A DNA stretch of 64,000 bases, taken from Burkholderia catarinensis. GTDB taxonomy: Bacteria; Pseudomonadota; Gammaproteobacteria; Burkholderiales; Burkholderiaceae. Location: contig NZ_MDEQ02000004.1 of NCBI RefSeq assembly GCF_001883705.2, forward strand, positions 124,001 through 188,000, written 5' to 3'. The first letter of the stretch is position 1. Every line of letters starts with the position of its first letter. The notes under the pieces are model-generated. The model had not been told where the DNA came from and made no database searches. It worked only from the letters and a program-made list of their open reading frames with translations. The translations under genes and the position numbers were made by a program. Shown in pieces: positions 26,625 through 35,439 of the stretch.

Positions 26625-26762
26625 CGAATGGTTCTCCGGCGGCGGCGGGTTACATGGCCCGCGGCGGCGATAGGTTCCGAGCAGCCGCGCGGCGGGTTCC
26701 GTGCGGCCGGCGCCGCGTCGGCTGGCGGCCGCGGCGCGCACATCATAAAGCAAGCGGTGCGC

Positions 26763-26790
26763 TTGGCGCGATGTCCGGCGCGAGTATAAT
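26763..26790 (+). promoter_or_regulatory. gltX: Probable gltX promoter
   Basis: A perfect -10 TATAAT (26785-26790) with TTGGCG (26763-26768) 16 bases upstream. The leader to the gltX ATG is about 100 bases. Confidence 0.6.
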
Positions 26791-26899
26791 TCCGGCTTCT
26801 TTCCCGTTCCGGGCGTCGCCGGCCCCGTTGCTGTCCGGGCTGCCGCCGTCGATCCCGCGTCGAATCATTCATGCGCCCCAGGCGTTCGAGTTACCGTTT

Positions 26900-28309
26900 A
26901 TGACCCGTCCTGTCCGTACCCGCTTCGCGCCGAGTCCCACCGGCTTCATCCACCTCGGCAACATCCGCTCCGCGCTCTATCCGTGGGCGTTCGCCCGCAA
27001 GATGAACGGCACGTTCGTGCTGCGCATCGAGGATACCGACGTCGAGCGCTCGTCGCAGGAAGCGGTCGATGCGATCCTCGAAGGGATGCAATGGCTCGGC
27101 CTGGATTTCGATGAAGGCCCGATCTACCAGATGCAGCGGATGGACCGCTATCGCGAGGTGCTCGCGCAGATGCTGGAGAAGGGTCTCGCATATCCGTGCT
27201 ACATGTCGGCCGAGGAACTCGATGCGCTGCGCGAACGCCAGCGCGAGGCCGGTCTGAAGCCGCGCTACGACGGCACGTGGCGTCCGGAGCCCGGCAAGGT
27301 GCTGCCGGAGCCGCCGGCGGGCGTGAAGCCCGTGCTGCGCTTCCGCAATCCGCTGACGGGCACGGTCGTGTGGGACGACGCCGTGAAGGGGCGTGTCGAG
27401 ATCTCGAACGAGGAGCTCGACGACCTCGTGATCGCGCGTCCGGACGGCACGCCGATCTACAACTTCTGCGTGGTGGTGGACGACATGGACATGGGCATCA
27501 CGCACGTGATCCGTGGCGACGACCACGTGAACAACACGCCGCGCCAGATCAACATCCTGAATGCGCTCGGCGGCGAGGCGCCCGTCTACGCGCACCTGCC
27601 GACCGTGCTGAACGAGCAGGGCGAGAAGATGAGCAAGCGGCATGGCGCGATGAGCGTGATGGCGTACCGCGACGCGGGCTTCCTGCCCGAAGCGGTCGTC
27701 AACTATCTCGCGCGCCTCGGCTGGTCGCACGGCGACGCCGAGATCTTCTCGCGCGAGCAGTTCGTCGAATGGTTCGATCTCGAGCATCTCGGCAAGTCGC
27801 CCGCGCAGTACGACCACAGCAAGCTGAGCTGGCTGAACGCGCATTACATCAAGGAAGCCGACAACGCGCGCCTCGCCGCGCTCGCAAAGCCGTTCCTCGA
27901 TGCGCTCGGCATCGACGACGCGGCGATCGCGACGGGCCCGGCGCTCGACGCGGTGGTCGGGCTGATGAAGGATCGCGCGACGACGATCAAGGAGATCGCC
28001 GAAGGCGCCGCGATGTTCTACCGTGTGCCCGTGCCGGAAGCCGATGCGCTCGCGCAGCACGTGACCGATGCGGTGCGGCCGGCGCTGGCCGATCTCGTCG
28101 TCGCGCTGAAGGCGGCCGACTGGACGAAGGAGGCCGTGTCCGCTGCGCTGAAGGCGACGCTCGGCACGCACAAGCTGAAGATGCCGCAACTCGCGATGCC
28201 GGTGCGTCTGCTGGTGGCAGGGACGACGCACACGCCGTCGATCGACGCGGTGCTCGTGCTGTTCGGTCGCGACGTGGTGGTGTCTCGCATCGAGGCCGCG
28301 CTGGTCTGA
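26900..28309 (+). CDS. gltX: Glutamyl-tRNA synthetase
   Basis: A 469-residue class I synthetase that charges tRNA-Glu. The ATP-binding HIGH-type motif is in [15 protein letters not shown] and the KMSKR loop in [12 protein letters not shown]. The tRNA-binding part follows with [11 protein letters not shown], and the C-terminal anticodon-binding helices end near [13 protein letters not shown]. Length is normal for the bacterial enzyme. ATG at 26900 directly opens [15 protein letters not shown]; upstream in-frame codons are low-quality leader. Its substrate tRNA-Glu is encoded in three copies 350-950 bases downstream. Confidence 0.97.
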   Translation: MTRPVRTRFAPSPTGFIHLGNIRSALYPWAFARKMNGTFVLRIEDTDVERSSQEAVDAILEGMQWLGLDFDEGPIYQMQRMDRYREVLAQMLEKGLAYPCYMSAEELDALRERQREAGLKPRYDGTWRPEPGKVLPEPPAGVKPVLRFRNPLTGTVVWDDAVKGRVEISNEELDDLVIARPDGTPIYNFCVVVDDMDMGITHVIRGDDHVNNTPRQINILNALGGEAPVYAHLPTVLNEQGEKMSKRHGAMSVMAYRDAGFLPEAVVNYLARLGWSHGDAEIFSREQFVEWFDLEHLGKSPAQYDHSKLSWLNAHYIKEADNARLAALAKPFLDALGIDDAAIATGPALDAVVGLMKDRATTIKEIAEGAAMFYRVPVPEADALAQHVTDAVRPALADLVVALKAADWTKEAVSAALKATLGTHKLKMPQLAMPVRLLVAGTTHTPSIDAVLVLFGRDVVVSRIEAALV

Positions 28310-28390
28310 GGTTCGTGCGCGAGCGAAGCTGTTTGCGCGTCACATCGAGGCAGCTTCGCAAAAAATTTCGCGCGAATCGCAAAAAGGGTA

Positions 28391-28419
28391 TTTACAAGTT
28401 CAAAGTCGGTCCATATAAT
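28391..28419 (+). promoter_or_regulatory. Sigma-70 type promoter of tRNA-Ala
   Basis: TTTACA (28391-28396), 17 bases, then a perfect TATAAT (28414-28419), 19 bases before the mature tRNA 5' end. One of the best promoter matches in the window. Confidence 0.85.
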
Positions 28420-28437
28420 CTCATTTCTGTTCTGCAA

Positions 28438-28513
<76 letters not shown>

Positions 28514-28560
28514 ACAGAACGAACTGGATTGATTTGCGAAGCAGCGGTGGTAATAAATGC

Positions 28561-28589
28561 TTCACAAAATGATTCAAAGCAGTTAGAAT
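28561..28589 (+). promoter_or_regulatory. Promoter of the tRNA-Glu/Asp cluster
   Basis: TTCACA (28561-28566), 17 bases, then TAGAAT (28584-28589), about 60 bases before the first tRNA-Glu. No comparable promoter is visible before the second or third tRNA-Glu copy. Confidence 0.65.
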
Positions 28590-28650
28590 TCCGGCCTTCG
28601 CTGTTGACCAGAAGTGAATAGCGAAAGTCAGACAGATCTGAAAAGATTTT

Positions 28651-28726
28651 GTCCCCTTCGTCTAGAGGCCTAGGACATCACCCTTTCACGGTGAGTACAG
28701 GGGTTCGAATCCCCTAGGGGACGCCA
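28651..28726 (+). tRNA. tRNA-Glu(UUC), copy 1
   Basis: 76 bases with CCA. Acceptor GTCCCCT/AGGGGAC, anticodon loop CTTTCAC with anticodon TTC, T-loop TTCGAAT. Identical to the copies at 28946 and 29243. Confidence 0.97.
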
Positions 28727-28805
28727 GATTCAGCGGCGTTTCGTAGAAGTGCCGCAACGCGTGCAGGAACGTGACGATGTCCTGCAGGCGATAGTGCAGA
28801 AAGCT

Positions 28806-28882
28806 GGAGCGGTAGTTCAGTTGGTTAGAATACCGGCCTGTCACGCCGGGGGTCGCGGGTTCGAGCCCCGTCCGCTCCGCCA
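28806..28882 (+). tRNA. tRNA-Asp(GUC), copy 1
   Basis: 77 bases with CCA. Acceptor GGAGCGG/CCGCTCC, anticodon loop CTGTCAC with anticodon GTC, T-loop TTCGAGC. Identical to copy 2. Confidence 0.97.
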
Positions 28883-28887
28883 GAACG

Positions 28888-28923
28888 AAGCCCGTTCAAG
28901 ACGTTTTTGAGCGGGCTTTTGTA
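28888..28923 (+). terminator. Terminator after tRNA-Asp copy 1
   Basis: Stem AAGCCCGTTCAA/TTGAGCGGGCTT (one wobble pair) followed by TTGTATT. It lies between two repeat units with no new promoter visible before the next tRNA-Glu, so readthrough or a role in 3' processing has to be considered. Confidence 0.7.
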
Positions 28924-28945
28924 TTAAGGATGTAAGCAGTACGTT

Positions 28946-29021
28946 GTCCCCTTCGTCTAGAGGCCTAGGACATCACCCTTTCACGGTGAGTACAGGGGTT
29001 CGAATCCCCTAGGGGACGCCA
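28946..29021 (+). tRNA. tRNA-Glu(UUC), copy 2
   Basis: Same 76-base sequence as copy 1, anticodon TTC, inside the second 295-base unit. Confidence 0.97.
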
Positions 29022-29100
29022 GATTCAGCGGCGTTTCGTAGAAGTGTCGCAGCGCGTGCAGGAACGTGACGATGTCCTGCAGGCGGTAGCGCAGAAAGCT

Positions 29101-29177
29101 GGAGCGGTAGTTCAGTTGGTTAGAATACCGGCCTGTCACGCCGGGGGTCGCGGGTTCGAGCCCCGTCCGCTCCGCCA
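29101..29177 (+). tRNA. tRNA-Asp(GUC), copy 2
   Basis: Same 77-base sequence as copy 1, anticodon GTC, followed by its own hairpin. Confidence 0.97.
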
Positions 29178-29182
29178 GAACG

Positions 29183-29220
29183 AAGCCCGTTCAAAAAACG
29201 TTTTTGAACGGGCTTTTTAG
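29183..29220 (+). terminator. Terminator after tRNA-Asp copy 2
   Basis: A perfect 15-base stem AAGCCCGTTCAAAAA/TTTTTGAACGGGCTT with loop ACG, followed by a short T-run. It is stronger than the equivalent hairpin after copy 1. Confidence 0.8.
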
Positions 29221-29242
29221 TTAAAGATGTAAGCAGTACGTT

Positions 29243-29318
29243 GTCCCCTTCGTCTAGAGGCCTAGGACATCACCCTTTCACGGTGAGTACAGGGGTTCGA
29301 ATCCCCTAGGGGACGCCA
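29243..29318 (+). tRNA. tRNA-Glu(UUC), copy 3
   Basis: Same 76-base sequence as copies 1 and 2. The 20 bases upstream (TGTAAGCAGTACGTT) match those before copy 2, but the downstream spacer is different. Confidence 0.97.
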
Positions 29319-29391
29319 GATTTCGGCGTCGTTCGAACAAACGATGCGCCGGCAGGAAGCAACCGACGCCTGCCAGGCAAGCAGCAACACT

Positions 29392-29468
29392 GGAGCGGTA
29401 GTTCAGTTGGTTAGAATACCGGCCTGTCACGCCGGGGGTCGCGGGTTCGAGTCCCGTCCGCTCCGCCA
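29392..29468 (+). tRNA. tRNA-Asp(GUC), copy 3
   Basis: 77 bases, anticodon GTC. It differs from copies 1 and 2 at one T-loop position: TTCGAGT instead of TTCGAGC (position 60). The T form is the usual bacterial one. Confidence 0.97.
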
Positions 29469-29470
29469 GA

Positions 29471-29510
29471 AAATGAAGAAGCCCGCCTTGTGCGGGCTTC
29501 TTCATTTGTA
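29471..29510 (+). terminator. Terminator at end of the tRNA cluster
   Basis: A perfect 16-base stem AAATGAAGAAGCCCGC/GCGGGCTTCTTCATTT with a five-base loop, directly after the last tRNA-Asp. The T-rich end is part of the stem. Confidence 0.8.
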
Positions 29511-29639
29511 TCGTCGATTGCGCCCGCTGGCGGGCGCGCGGCATCCGGGTGTCACGCGCCGAGCTGCTACGAGAAATTCGCGATTGCATCCGCACGCGAC
29601 TGCGCTATCGTGGCGGGATGCGTTCTTGACCCCTGCGCG

Positions 29640-30104
29640 ATGCTCGATCCGACCGACCTGCGACTCCTGTATCAGCTCCGTCCCGCGGAGCCCGGCGATT
29701 TCCCGTTTGCCGAAGCGCTGACGCACGGCAACATGGGCGGCTACTACAAGCGCCATGGGCTTGTGTGGCGCAGCGACCTGTTCTATGCGAGCTGGCGCGA
29801 ATCCGAGAACTTCATCCTCGAGGCCGACGGCGAGCGCATCGGCGTGCTGCGCGTGACCGAGGAAGGCGACTCGCTGCATATCCGCGACGTACAGATCGCG
29901 GCCGGCCATCGCGGGCAGGGTGCCGGCACCTACATGCTCGACATGTCGCACCGCTGGGCGCGTGCGCGCGGGCTGCACGAACTGCAATTGCGCGTGTTCG
30001 TCGACAATCCCGCGGCACGTCTCTACCTGCGCATGGGCTATCGGGTATCCGGGCCGCGGCTCGCGCAACTTGGCTCGATCCGCCACATGGTGCGGCCGGT
30101 CTGA
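29640..30104 (+). CDS. GNAT-family N-acetyltransferase
   Basis: A 154-residue acetyltransferase of unknown substrate. The GNAT core is clear: LHIRDVQIAAGHRGQGAGTYML with the acetyl-CoA loop (GHRGQGAG) at about 85-105, then LRVFVDNPAARLYLRMGYRVSG, the usual end of the fold. The start at 29640 lacks a good ribosome site but opens the conserved part. It is alone between the tRNA terminator and a convergent AraC gene. Small molecules or protein N-termini are equally possible substrates. Confidence 0.85.
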   Translation: MLDPTDLRLLYQLRPAEPGDFPFAEALTHGNMGGYYKRHGLVWRSDLFYASWRESENFILEADGERIGVLRVTEEGDSLHIRDVQIAAGHRGQGAGTYMLDMSHRWARARGLHELQLRVFVDNPAARLYLRMGYRVSGPRLAQLGSIRHMVRPV

Positions 30105-30122
30105 CGACCTGGAGTGAGGCGG

Positions 30123-31001
30123 TCAACGGATAGCGCCGATCGCGTCGTCGTCCGGTATTTCGTCGTCCGCAAGGCTGCCTTCCGGGCCGCGGTGCTCGTA
30201 GCCGCGCAGCATGAACGCGCGCGGGCTTTGGCCGAATGCACGGCGGAACATCGCCGAGAAGGCGCTCTGGCTCTGGTAGCCGAGTTCGCGCGCGATATGC
30301 GACAGCGGGCGTCCCTGGTTCAGCAGCGGGATCGCCCGTGCCAGCAGCGCCTGCTGGCGCCACTGCGAAAAGCTCACGCCCAGTTCCTGCTTGAAGAGCC
30401 GCGAAATCGTGCGCGTGCTCGCGCCCACCTCGCTCGCCCAGTGTTCGAGCGACTCCGCATGCGCCGGGTGCGCGAGTACCGATTCGCACAGCATGCGCAG
30501 GCGTTTCTCGTCGGGCATCGGCACCGCGAGCGGCAGCGGTTCGGCGTGACTCAGCTCGTCGAGCACGAGTCCGCACAGCAGGCGCTCGCGCGCGCTGCTC
30601 AGGTCGCGCGCGTCGAGTGCGACGATCAGTTCGCGCAGGAGCCCCGTCACTTCGACGACGCGGCACGCGTCGAGCCCGCCCGGCACGACCGACTCGTCGA
30701 TATACAGCGTGCGCAAATACGCTTCTTCGACGATCACGACCTCGTGCGTTACACGCGGCGGCACCCAGATCGCGCGGGACGGCGGCACCATCCAGGTCGT
30801 GCCGGTCGTCGCGACGCGCAGCACGCCGCGCGATGCGTACGCGAGCTGCGCCCACGCATGCGTGTGCAGCGGAATGCGGCGGCCGGCGTCGACCTGCCGT
30901 GCGCGCACGCGCATCGGATGGACGGCGGTCGGCGCGAATTCGGGCGGGATGTCGATGACGTCGAATGGGCTCGATACGTCGGCTTGGACGGGCGGATTCA
31001 T
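30123..31001 (-). CDS. AraC-family transcriptional regulator
   Basis: A 292-residue regulator with an N-terminal cupin-like sensor domain (about 20-130; RIPLHTHAWAQLAYASRGVLRV) and a C-terminal double helix-turn-helix (about 180-275; RTISRLFKQELGVSFSQWRQ and SHIARELGYQSQSAFSAMFRRAFGQSPRAF). Such proteins usually control a neighbouring gene in response to a small ligand. Here the neighbours are an unrelated GNAT gene (converging) and a divergent gamma-glutamylcyclotransferase-like gene 256 bases away, so the target is uncertain. Confidence 0.9.
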   Translation of the reverse strand: MNPPVQADVSSPFDVIDIPPEFAPTAVHPMRVRARQVDAGRRIPLHTHAWAQLAYASRGVLRVATTGTTWMVPPSRAIWVPPRVTHEVVIVEEAYLRTLYIDESVVPGGLDACRVVEVTGLLRELIVALDARDLSSARERLLCGLVLDELSHAEPLPLAVPMPDEKRLRMLCESVLAHPAHAESLEHWASEVGASTRTISRLFKQELGVSFSQWRQQALLARAIPLLNQGRPLSHIARELGYQSQSAFSAMFRRAFGQSPRAFMLRGYEHRGPEGSLADDEIPDDDAIGAIR

Positions 31002-31257
31002 GGACGGTTCGGACAGCGCGGCGGCGATGCCGTTATTTTAGAAGGCGCCGCGCAAGCGCATGCGGCGGTTTTTCGGGCGATCATGCCGCGTTCAAATGAA
31101 CTTTGTATGGACCCCGGCGAATTCGGGCGGCCGCCCGGGGCCGCGCGCGTCTGCGGGTTCGAACCATCGGGCCGATATCGTGGTCTATCGATGCGTGAGC
31201 GATTTCGCATGAATCGCGCGCGAACACGGCAATAACGAATCGAAGAGGAGAACCAGG

Positions 31258-31671
31258 ATGCGCCATGTATTCGTCTACGGCACCTTGAGAGCCGGGGAGG
31301 CCAACGACATCGGCCATGCGGCCGCGCGACACGGGATTGTCCCGCCGACGCTGCTGGGTGCGGTCGCGCTGCCGGGCGAACTGTACGATTTCGGCACGTA
31401 TCCGGGGATGATCGCCGGGCCGGCCGGCAAATCGCTGGTCTGGGGCGACGTCTACGAGGTCGACGATCAGCTCGTCCCCGTGCTCGACGAGATCGAGCGC
31501 GTCTATCCGGGCGTCGACTCGTTGTTCAGGCCGGAAGAGGTGACAGTCGAGCTCGGCGGGCGGCAGTACGCATGCCTGTATTATCCGGTCGCCGCGCACG
31601 CGGTTGCCGAACGTCCGCGCATTGCGTCGGGCGACTGGGTCCAGCACCGGCGCGAGCGGGAAGCCGCCTGA
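31258..31671 (+). CDS. Gamma-glutamylcyclotransferase-like (AIG2/GGCT) protein
   Basis: A 137-residue protein of the GGCT/AIG2 fold. The substrate loop VFVYGTLRAGEAND opens the protein; DFGTYPGMIAG, a candidate catalytic acid in DEIERVYPG, and the strand ACLYYPV follow. Members cleave gamma-glutamyl amines or cyclise gamma-glutamyl groups, but many small ones have no proven activity. GAGGAGAA precedes the ATG. It is a single gene ended by a terminator. Confidence 0.85.
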   Translation: MRHVFVYGTLRAGEANDIGHAAARHGIVPPTLLGAVALPGELYDFGTYPGMIAGPAGKSLVWGDVYEVDDQLVPVLDEIERVYPGVDSLFRPEEVTVELGGRQYACLYYPVAAHAVAERPRIASGDWVQHRREREAA

Positions 31672-31701
31672 CCGATCGCGCGGCTGCCGGTCTTGCCGCA
31701 A

Positions 31702-31735
31702 AAGGAAAAGCGCCCCGCGGGGCGCTTTTTTCATG
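31702..31735. terminator. Rho-independent terminator between converging genes
   Basis: AAAAGCGCCCCGCGGGGCGCTTTTTT: a ten-base stem with an A-run on the left and a T-run on the right, so it can end both the GGCT-like gene and the leftward malate synthase gene. Confidence 0.9.
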
Positions 31736-31797
31736 CCGGCATCGCTTGCGACCGGCGGCGGCGCGTGGCCGGCCGCCTTTCGCAGCGGGCAGCGTCG

Positions 31798-33390
31798 TCA
31801 GATTTCCTCGTACAGCGGCAGCGTCAGGAATTCAGTGAAGCCTTCCGACGTCGACATCTGCTCGAAGATTGCCGCGGCGCGTTCGTACGGCTGCGTGTTG
31901 CCGCCGACCGAGCGCTTCACGTTGTCGAGCTCGATCTTCGCGAATTCGCGCACCAGTTCGGCCGTGACCTTGCGGCCGTCGTCGAGCACGCCCTTCGGCG
32001 AGCGGATCCATTGCCACACCTGCGAACGGGAGATCTCGGCCGTGGCCGCGTCTTCCATCAGGTTGTGGATCGGCACGCAGCCGTTGCCGTCGAGCCAGGC
32101 GCCGAGGTAATGGATGCCGACGTTGATATTGTTGCGCAGGCCGGCCTCGGTGATCGGCGCTTCCGGCTGGAAGTCGAGCAGGTTCTTGCCTTCGACCTGC
32201 ACGTCGTCGCGCTGCTTCGCGATCTGGTTCGGCTTGTCGCCGAGCACCTTGACGAACTCTTCCATCGCGATCGGCACGAGGCCCGGGTGCGCAACCCAGC
32301 CGCCGTCGTAGCCGTCGGTCGCGTCGCGCTGCTTGTCCGAGCGCACGCCGCCCATCGCCTTGTCGTTCGCCTCCGGATCGTTCTTGATCGGGATCAGCGC
32401 GCTCATCCCGCCGATCGCCGGCGCGTTGCGCTTGTGGCAGGTCTTCAGCAGCAGCAGCGCATACGCGCGCATGAACGGCACCGTCATCGTGATCTTCGAA
32501 CGCTCCGCCAGGCAGAAATCGCGGTCGTTCTTGAACTTCTTGATCGCCGAGAAGATGTAGTCCCAGCGGCCGGCGTTCAGGCCCGAGCTGTGTTCGCGCA
32601 GTTCATACAGGATCTCGTCCATCTCGAACGCGGCGAGGATCGTCTCGATCAGCACCGTCGCGCGGATCGTGCCGCGCGGCACGCCGACCGCCTCCTGCGC
32701 GGCGACGAAGATGTCGTTCCACAGGCGCGCCTCGAGATGGCTTTCCATCTTCGGCAGGTAGAAGTACGGGCCCGAGCCGCGCGCGATCAGTTCCTTCGCG
32801 TTGTGGAACAGGAACAGCGCGAAATCGAAGAGGCCGCCGGACACGCGCTGGCCGTCGACCGTCACGTGCTTCTCGTCGAGGTGCCAGCCGCGCGGACGCA
32901 CGATCAGCGTCGCGACCTTGTCGTTCAACCGGTACGACTTGCCGTTCTGATCGAGCGAGATCGTGCGGCGCACCGCGTCCTTCAGGTTGATCTGGCCGTC
33001 GATCTGGTTCGTCCAGTTCGGTGCGTTCGAATCCTCGAAGTCCGTCATGTACGAATCGGCGCCCGAGTTCAGCGCGTTGATGATCATCTTGCGCTCGACG
33101 GGGCCCGTGATCTCGACACGGCGGCATTGCAGGTCGGCCGGCAGCGGCGCAACCTTCCAGTCGCCTTCGCGGATCGCCTTGGTATCGGCCAGGAAATCGG
33201 GGCGCTCGCCCGCGTCGAGGCGATTCGTGCGCTCGACGCGCGCCTGCAGCAGCGCCTGGCGGCGCGGTTCGAACGTGCGGTGCAGCGCTGCGACGAGTGC
33301 GAGCGCTTCGGGCGTCAGGATCGCTTCGTAACCCGGCTTGATTTCGCCGGTGATCGTCATGCCTTGCGGCAGCGTGATCGGGGTGCTCAT
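31798..33390 (-). CDS. aceB: Malate synthase A
   Basis: A 530-residue enzyme condensing glyoxylate with acetyl-CoA to malate, the second step of the glyoxylate shunt. Form A signatures are present: [53 protein letters not shown] and the catalytic region [30 protein letters not shown] precedes the ATG at 33390. The gene lies 67 bases downstream of, and on the same strand as, a haloacid dehalogenase. Isocitrate lyase is 2.7 kb away. Confidence 0.97.
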   Translation of the reverse strand: MSTPITLPQGMTITGEIKPGYEAILTPEALALVAALHRTFEPRRQALLQARVERTNRLDAGERPDFLADTKAIREGDWKVAPLPADLQCRRVEITGPVERKMIINALNSGADSYMTDFEDSNAPNWTNQIDGQINLKDAVRRTISLDQNGKSYRLNDKVATLIVRPRGWHLDEKHVTVDGQRVSGGLFDFALFLFHNAKELIARGSGPYFYLPKMESHLEARLWNDIFVAAQEAVGVPRGTIRATVLIETILAAFEMDEILYELREHSSGLNAGRWDYIFSAIKKFKNDRDFCLAERSKITMTVPFMRAYALLLLKTCHKRNAPAIGGMSALIPIKNDPEANDKAMGGVRSDKQRDATDGYDGGWVAHPGLVPIAMEEFVKVLGDKPNQIAKQRDDVQVEGKNLLDFQPEAPITEAGLRNNINVGIHYLGAWLDGNGCVPIHNLMEDAATAEISRSQVWQWIRSPKGVLDDGRKVTAELVREFAKIELDNVKRSVGGNTQPYERAAAIFEQMSTSEGFTEFLTLPLYEEI

Positions 33391-33457
33391 GAGTCTCATC
33401 TCCTTGGTCGGTCAGTTGCGGTTTCGGTGAAGGGGGAAGGCGGCAGCGCTGCGAACG

Positions 33458-34219
33458 TCATGCACCCGGGCCGGGGCGCGTGCGGTTTGCGGGCTTGCCG
33501 GACGGAGCCGGGGTGGCGAGGAATGCGAGCAGGTCGGCCATGCCGGTGCCCGTGCCGTCGGGCGGCGCGCCGAGTTCCTCGGCGGGCGCGCCCGTGCGGT
33601 TGAGCCAGAACGTCGTGTAGCCGAACCACGCGGCCCCGGCGACGTCCCAGGCGTTCGACGACACGAACACGATGCCGCGCGGGTTCGGCCCGAACGCGGC
33701 GGTGCCGAGCGCGTAGACGGCCGGACTCGGCTTGTAGGCGCGCACGGTGTCGGCCGACAGCACGCGATCGAACAGCCCGGACATGCCGGCGCTCTTGATC
33801 GCGATGTCGAGCATCTGCGGGTTGCCGTTCGACAGGATCGCCAGCGGCGGGCGTGGTTCGAGCGCGCGCAGCTGGCGCAGCGCGGGCACCGTATCGGGAT
33901 AGGTGGACAGGCACGCGTATTCGTCCATCAGCCGCTTCTCGGCCGCGCTGTTCAGCGCGAGGCCGAGCGCGCGCGCGGCGAACCTCAGCGCGTCGAGCGT
34001 GATGTCCCGGAACGGGCGATAGCGGGCACCGGCCGGATCGGCGAGCGTGCGCAGCTGCGAGTATTCGATTTGCTTGCGTCGCCACAGCTGCGACAACCGT
34101 TCCCCGTGACCGGGAAACATCTGCTCTGCCGCGGCCACGACCGCGTGCACGTCGAACAACGTGCCGAATGCGTCGAAGAGGATTGCGTCGGGAGAGGAGA
34201 GTGTCGTTGTGGCCGACAT
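33458..34219 (-). CDS. Haloacid dehalogenase type II, HAD superfamily
   Basis: A 253-residue L-2-haloacid dehalogenase-type hydrolase. The nucleophile Asp16 is in ILFDAFGTLFDV, motif II is ILSNGNPQML, the motif III lysine is in AYKPSPAVYAL, and SSNAWDVAGAAWFGY is the dehalogenase-type motif IV with Asn/Asp. It should hydrolyse short 2-haloacids to hydroxyacids, for example chloroacetate to glycolate, although many members act on other substrates. It precedes malate synthase in a probable two-gene unit and diverges from a LysR regulator. Confidence 0.88.
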   Translation of the reverse strand: MSATTTLSSPDAILFDAFGTLFDVHAVVAAAEQMFPGHGERLSQLWRRKQIEYSQLRTLADPAGARYRPFRDITLDALRFAARALGLALNSAAEKRLMDEYACLSTYPDTVPALRQLRALEPRPPLAILSNGNPQMLDIAIKSAGMSGLFDRVLSADTVRAYKPSPAVYALGTAAFGPNPRGIVFVSSNAWDVAGAAWFGYTTFWLNRTGAPAEELGAPPDGTGTGMADLLAFLATPAPSGKPANRTRPGPGA

Positions 34220-34374
34220 AGCCTTGCGCTCCAGTTTCAGAGGTCGAGATCGATTCTATTCGTGATCGTAGGTGCTAAAAAAGACGCTAATCATCACTTG
34301 ATCTTTTACTTTCATATACCTAATCTTGAGCGGCTTAAGCTATTTGAAGGGCGGCAGCGCCGTCCTTGCGAGTC
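34220..34374. promoter_or_regulatory. Divergent control region between dehalogenase and LysR genes
   Basis: A 155-base AT-richer gap. It contains two CTAATC words (34287-34292 and 34320-34325) 33 bases apart, about three helical turns, a layout seen with LysR operators. I cannot define a T-N11-A core with confidence. Confidence 0.35.
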
Positions 34375-35280
34375 ATGGACCGGTTCAAACAGATCGAGAC
34401 GTTCGCCGCGGTCGCGGCAAAAGGCAGCCTGTCGGCAGCCGCGCACGCGGAGGGCGTCGCGCCGGCGATCATCGGCCGCCGCCTCGACGCGCTCGAGGAG
34501 CGGCTCGGCGTCAAGCTGCTGGTGCGCACCACGCGCAAGCTCACGCTGACGTTCGAGGGTTCGGCGTTCCTCGAGGATTGCCAGCGGATCATCAACGACA
34601 TGCAGAACGCGGAGGCGAGCGTGTCCGCCGGCGGCGTCAAGGCGAGCGGCCACCTGCGCATTTCCGCACCGGCCGGTTTCGGCCGGCGGCACGTCGCGCC
34701 GCTCGTGCCCGAATTCAGCGTCGGGCATCCGGACGTGTCGGTCACGCTCGACCTGTCCGACCGGATGGTCGACCTCGTCAACGAGGGGTTCGATTGCGCA
34801 GTGCGGCTCGGCGAACTGCCCGATTCGTCGCTCGTGTCGCTGAAGCTCGGCGAGAATCGCCGTGTGTGCGTCGCTTCCCCCGCGTATCTCGCGCGGCGCG
34901 GCACGCCGGTCACGCTCGCGGAGCTGGCGCGGCACAACTGCCTCGCGCTTGCGGCGAACGCGAACCAGCAACGCGGCTGGGCGTTCCAGGAGGACGACAA
35001 GGTCGTGGCGATCCGCGTGAACGGCACGATGGAATGCTCGGACGGCGCGGTGCTGCACGAGTGGTGCCTCGCCGGCCACGGCTTCGCGTGGCGCTCGTGG
35101 TGGGAGGTTGGCGAGGACATCGCGGCCGGCCGGCTCGTCAGCGTGCTCGACGCATTCGCCGCGCCGCCGATCGGCATCCACGCGGTGTTTCCGCAGCGCC
35201 GGCATCTGCCGCTGCGCGTGCGCCTGTTTCTCGATTACCTGAAGCATACGTACGAACGGCCCGGCTATTGGGGCGAGTAG
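34375..35280 (+). CDS. LysR-family transcriptional regulator
   Basis: A 301-residue LysR regulator. The N-terminal winged helix (about 1-60) reads MDRFKQIETFAAVAAKGSLSAAA and RRLDALEERLGVKLLVRTTRKLTLT. The effector domain follows (GHLRISAPAGFGRRHVAPL). ATG at 34375 gives the standard LysR opening; a TTG three codons upstream is in frame. It is transcribed away from the dehalogenase-malate synthase pair, the usual arrangement for a LysR protein and its target. The inducer is unknown. Confidence 0.9.
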   Translation: MDRFKQIETFAAVAAKGSLSAAAHAEGVAPAIIGRRLDALEERLGVKLLVRTTRKLTLTFEGSAFLEDCQRIINDMQNAEASVSAGGVKASGHLRISAPAGFGRRHVAPLVPEFSVGHPDVSVTLDLSDRMVDLVNEGFDCAVRLGELPDSSLVSLKLGENRRVCVASPAYLARRGTPVTLAELARHNCLALAANANQQRGWAFQEDDKVVAIRVNGTMECSDGAVLHEWCLAGHGFAWRSWWEVGEDIAAGRLVSVLDAFAAPPIGIHAVFPQRRHLPLRVRLFLDYLKHTYERPGYWGE

Positions 35281-35439
35281 GCGGTGCGCGCCCGCGCGTT
35301 TCCGATATGAGGGCGAACCCGCTTCCGGTGCCGGCCGGGCGGTTTCGCACACTACAATCGTAAGAGGCATGTCCGACGCGTCGCGGCCGGCCAGGATGGG
35401 ATCGCGGCGCGCGGAGTGCGATTGACGAAGGAGGGCGCG

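Larger units (their letters stand above)
28651..29242 (+). repeat. 295-base tandem repeat of a tRNA-Glu/tRNA-Asp unit
   Basis: Two units, each tRNA-Glu, about 79-base spacer, tRNA-Asp and terminator, are offset by exactly 295 bases (28651 to 28946; 28806 to 29101). The two Glu-Asp spacers differ at four positions. Each contains a hairpin with stem TGCAGGA/TCCTGCA (28762-28786 in unit 1). A third Glu-Asp pair (29243-29468) shares the tRNAs but has an unrelated spacer. This is a recent duplication on top of an older one. Confidence 0.9.

Noticed and set aside
28323..28359. Inverted repeat GCGAAGCTG/CAGCTTCGC after gltX as a terminator
   Set aside because: The loop is 19 bases and the repeat is followed by an A-run rather than T residues on the gltX strand, so it is not a credible intrinsic terminator.
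28651..29468. The regular repeats considered as a CRISPR array
   Set aside because: The repeats are 76-77-base tRNA genes with full cloverleaf pairing and anticodons, and no cas genes are near.
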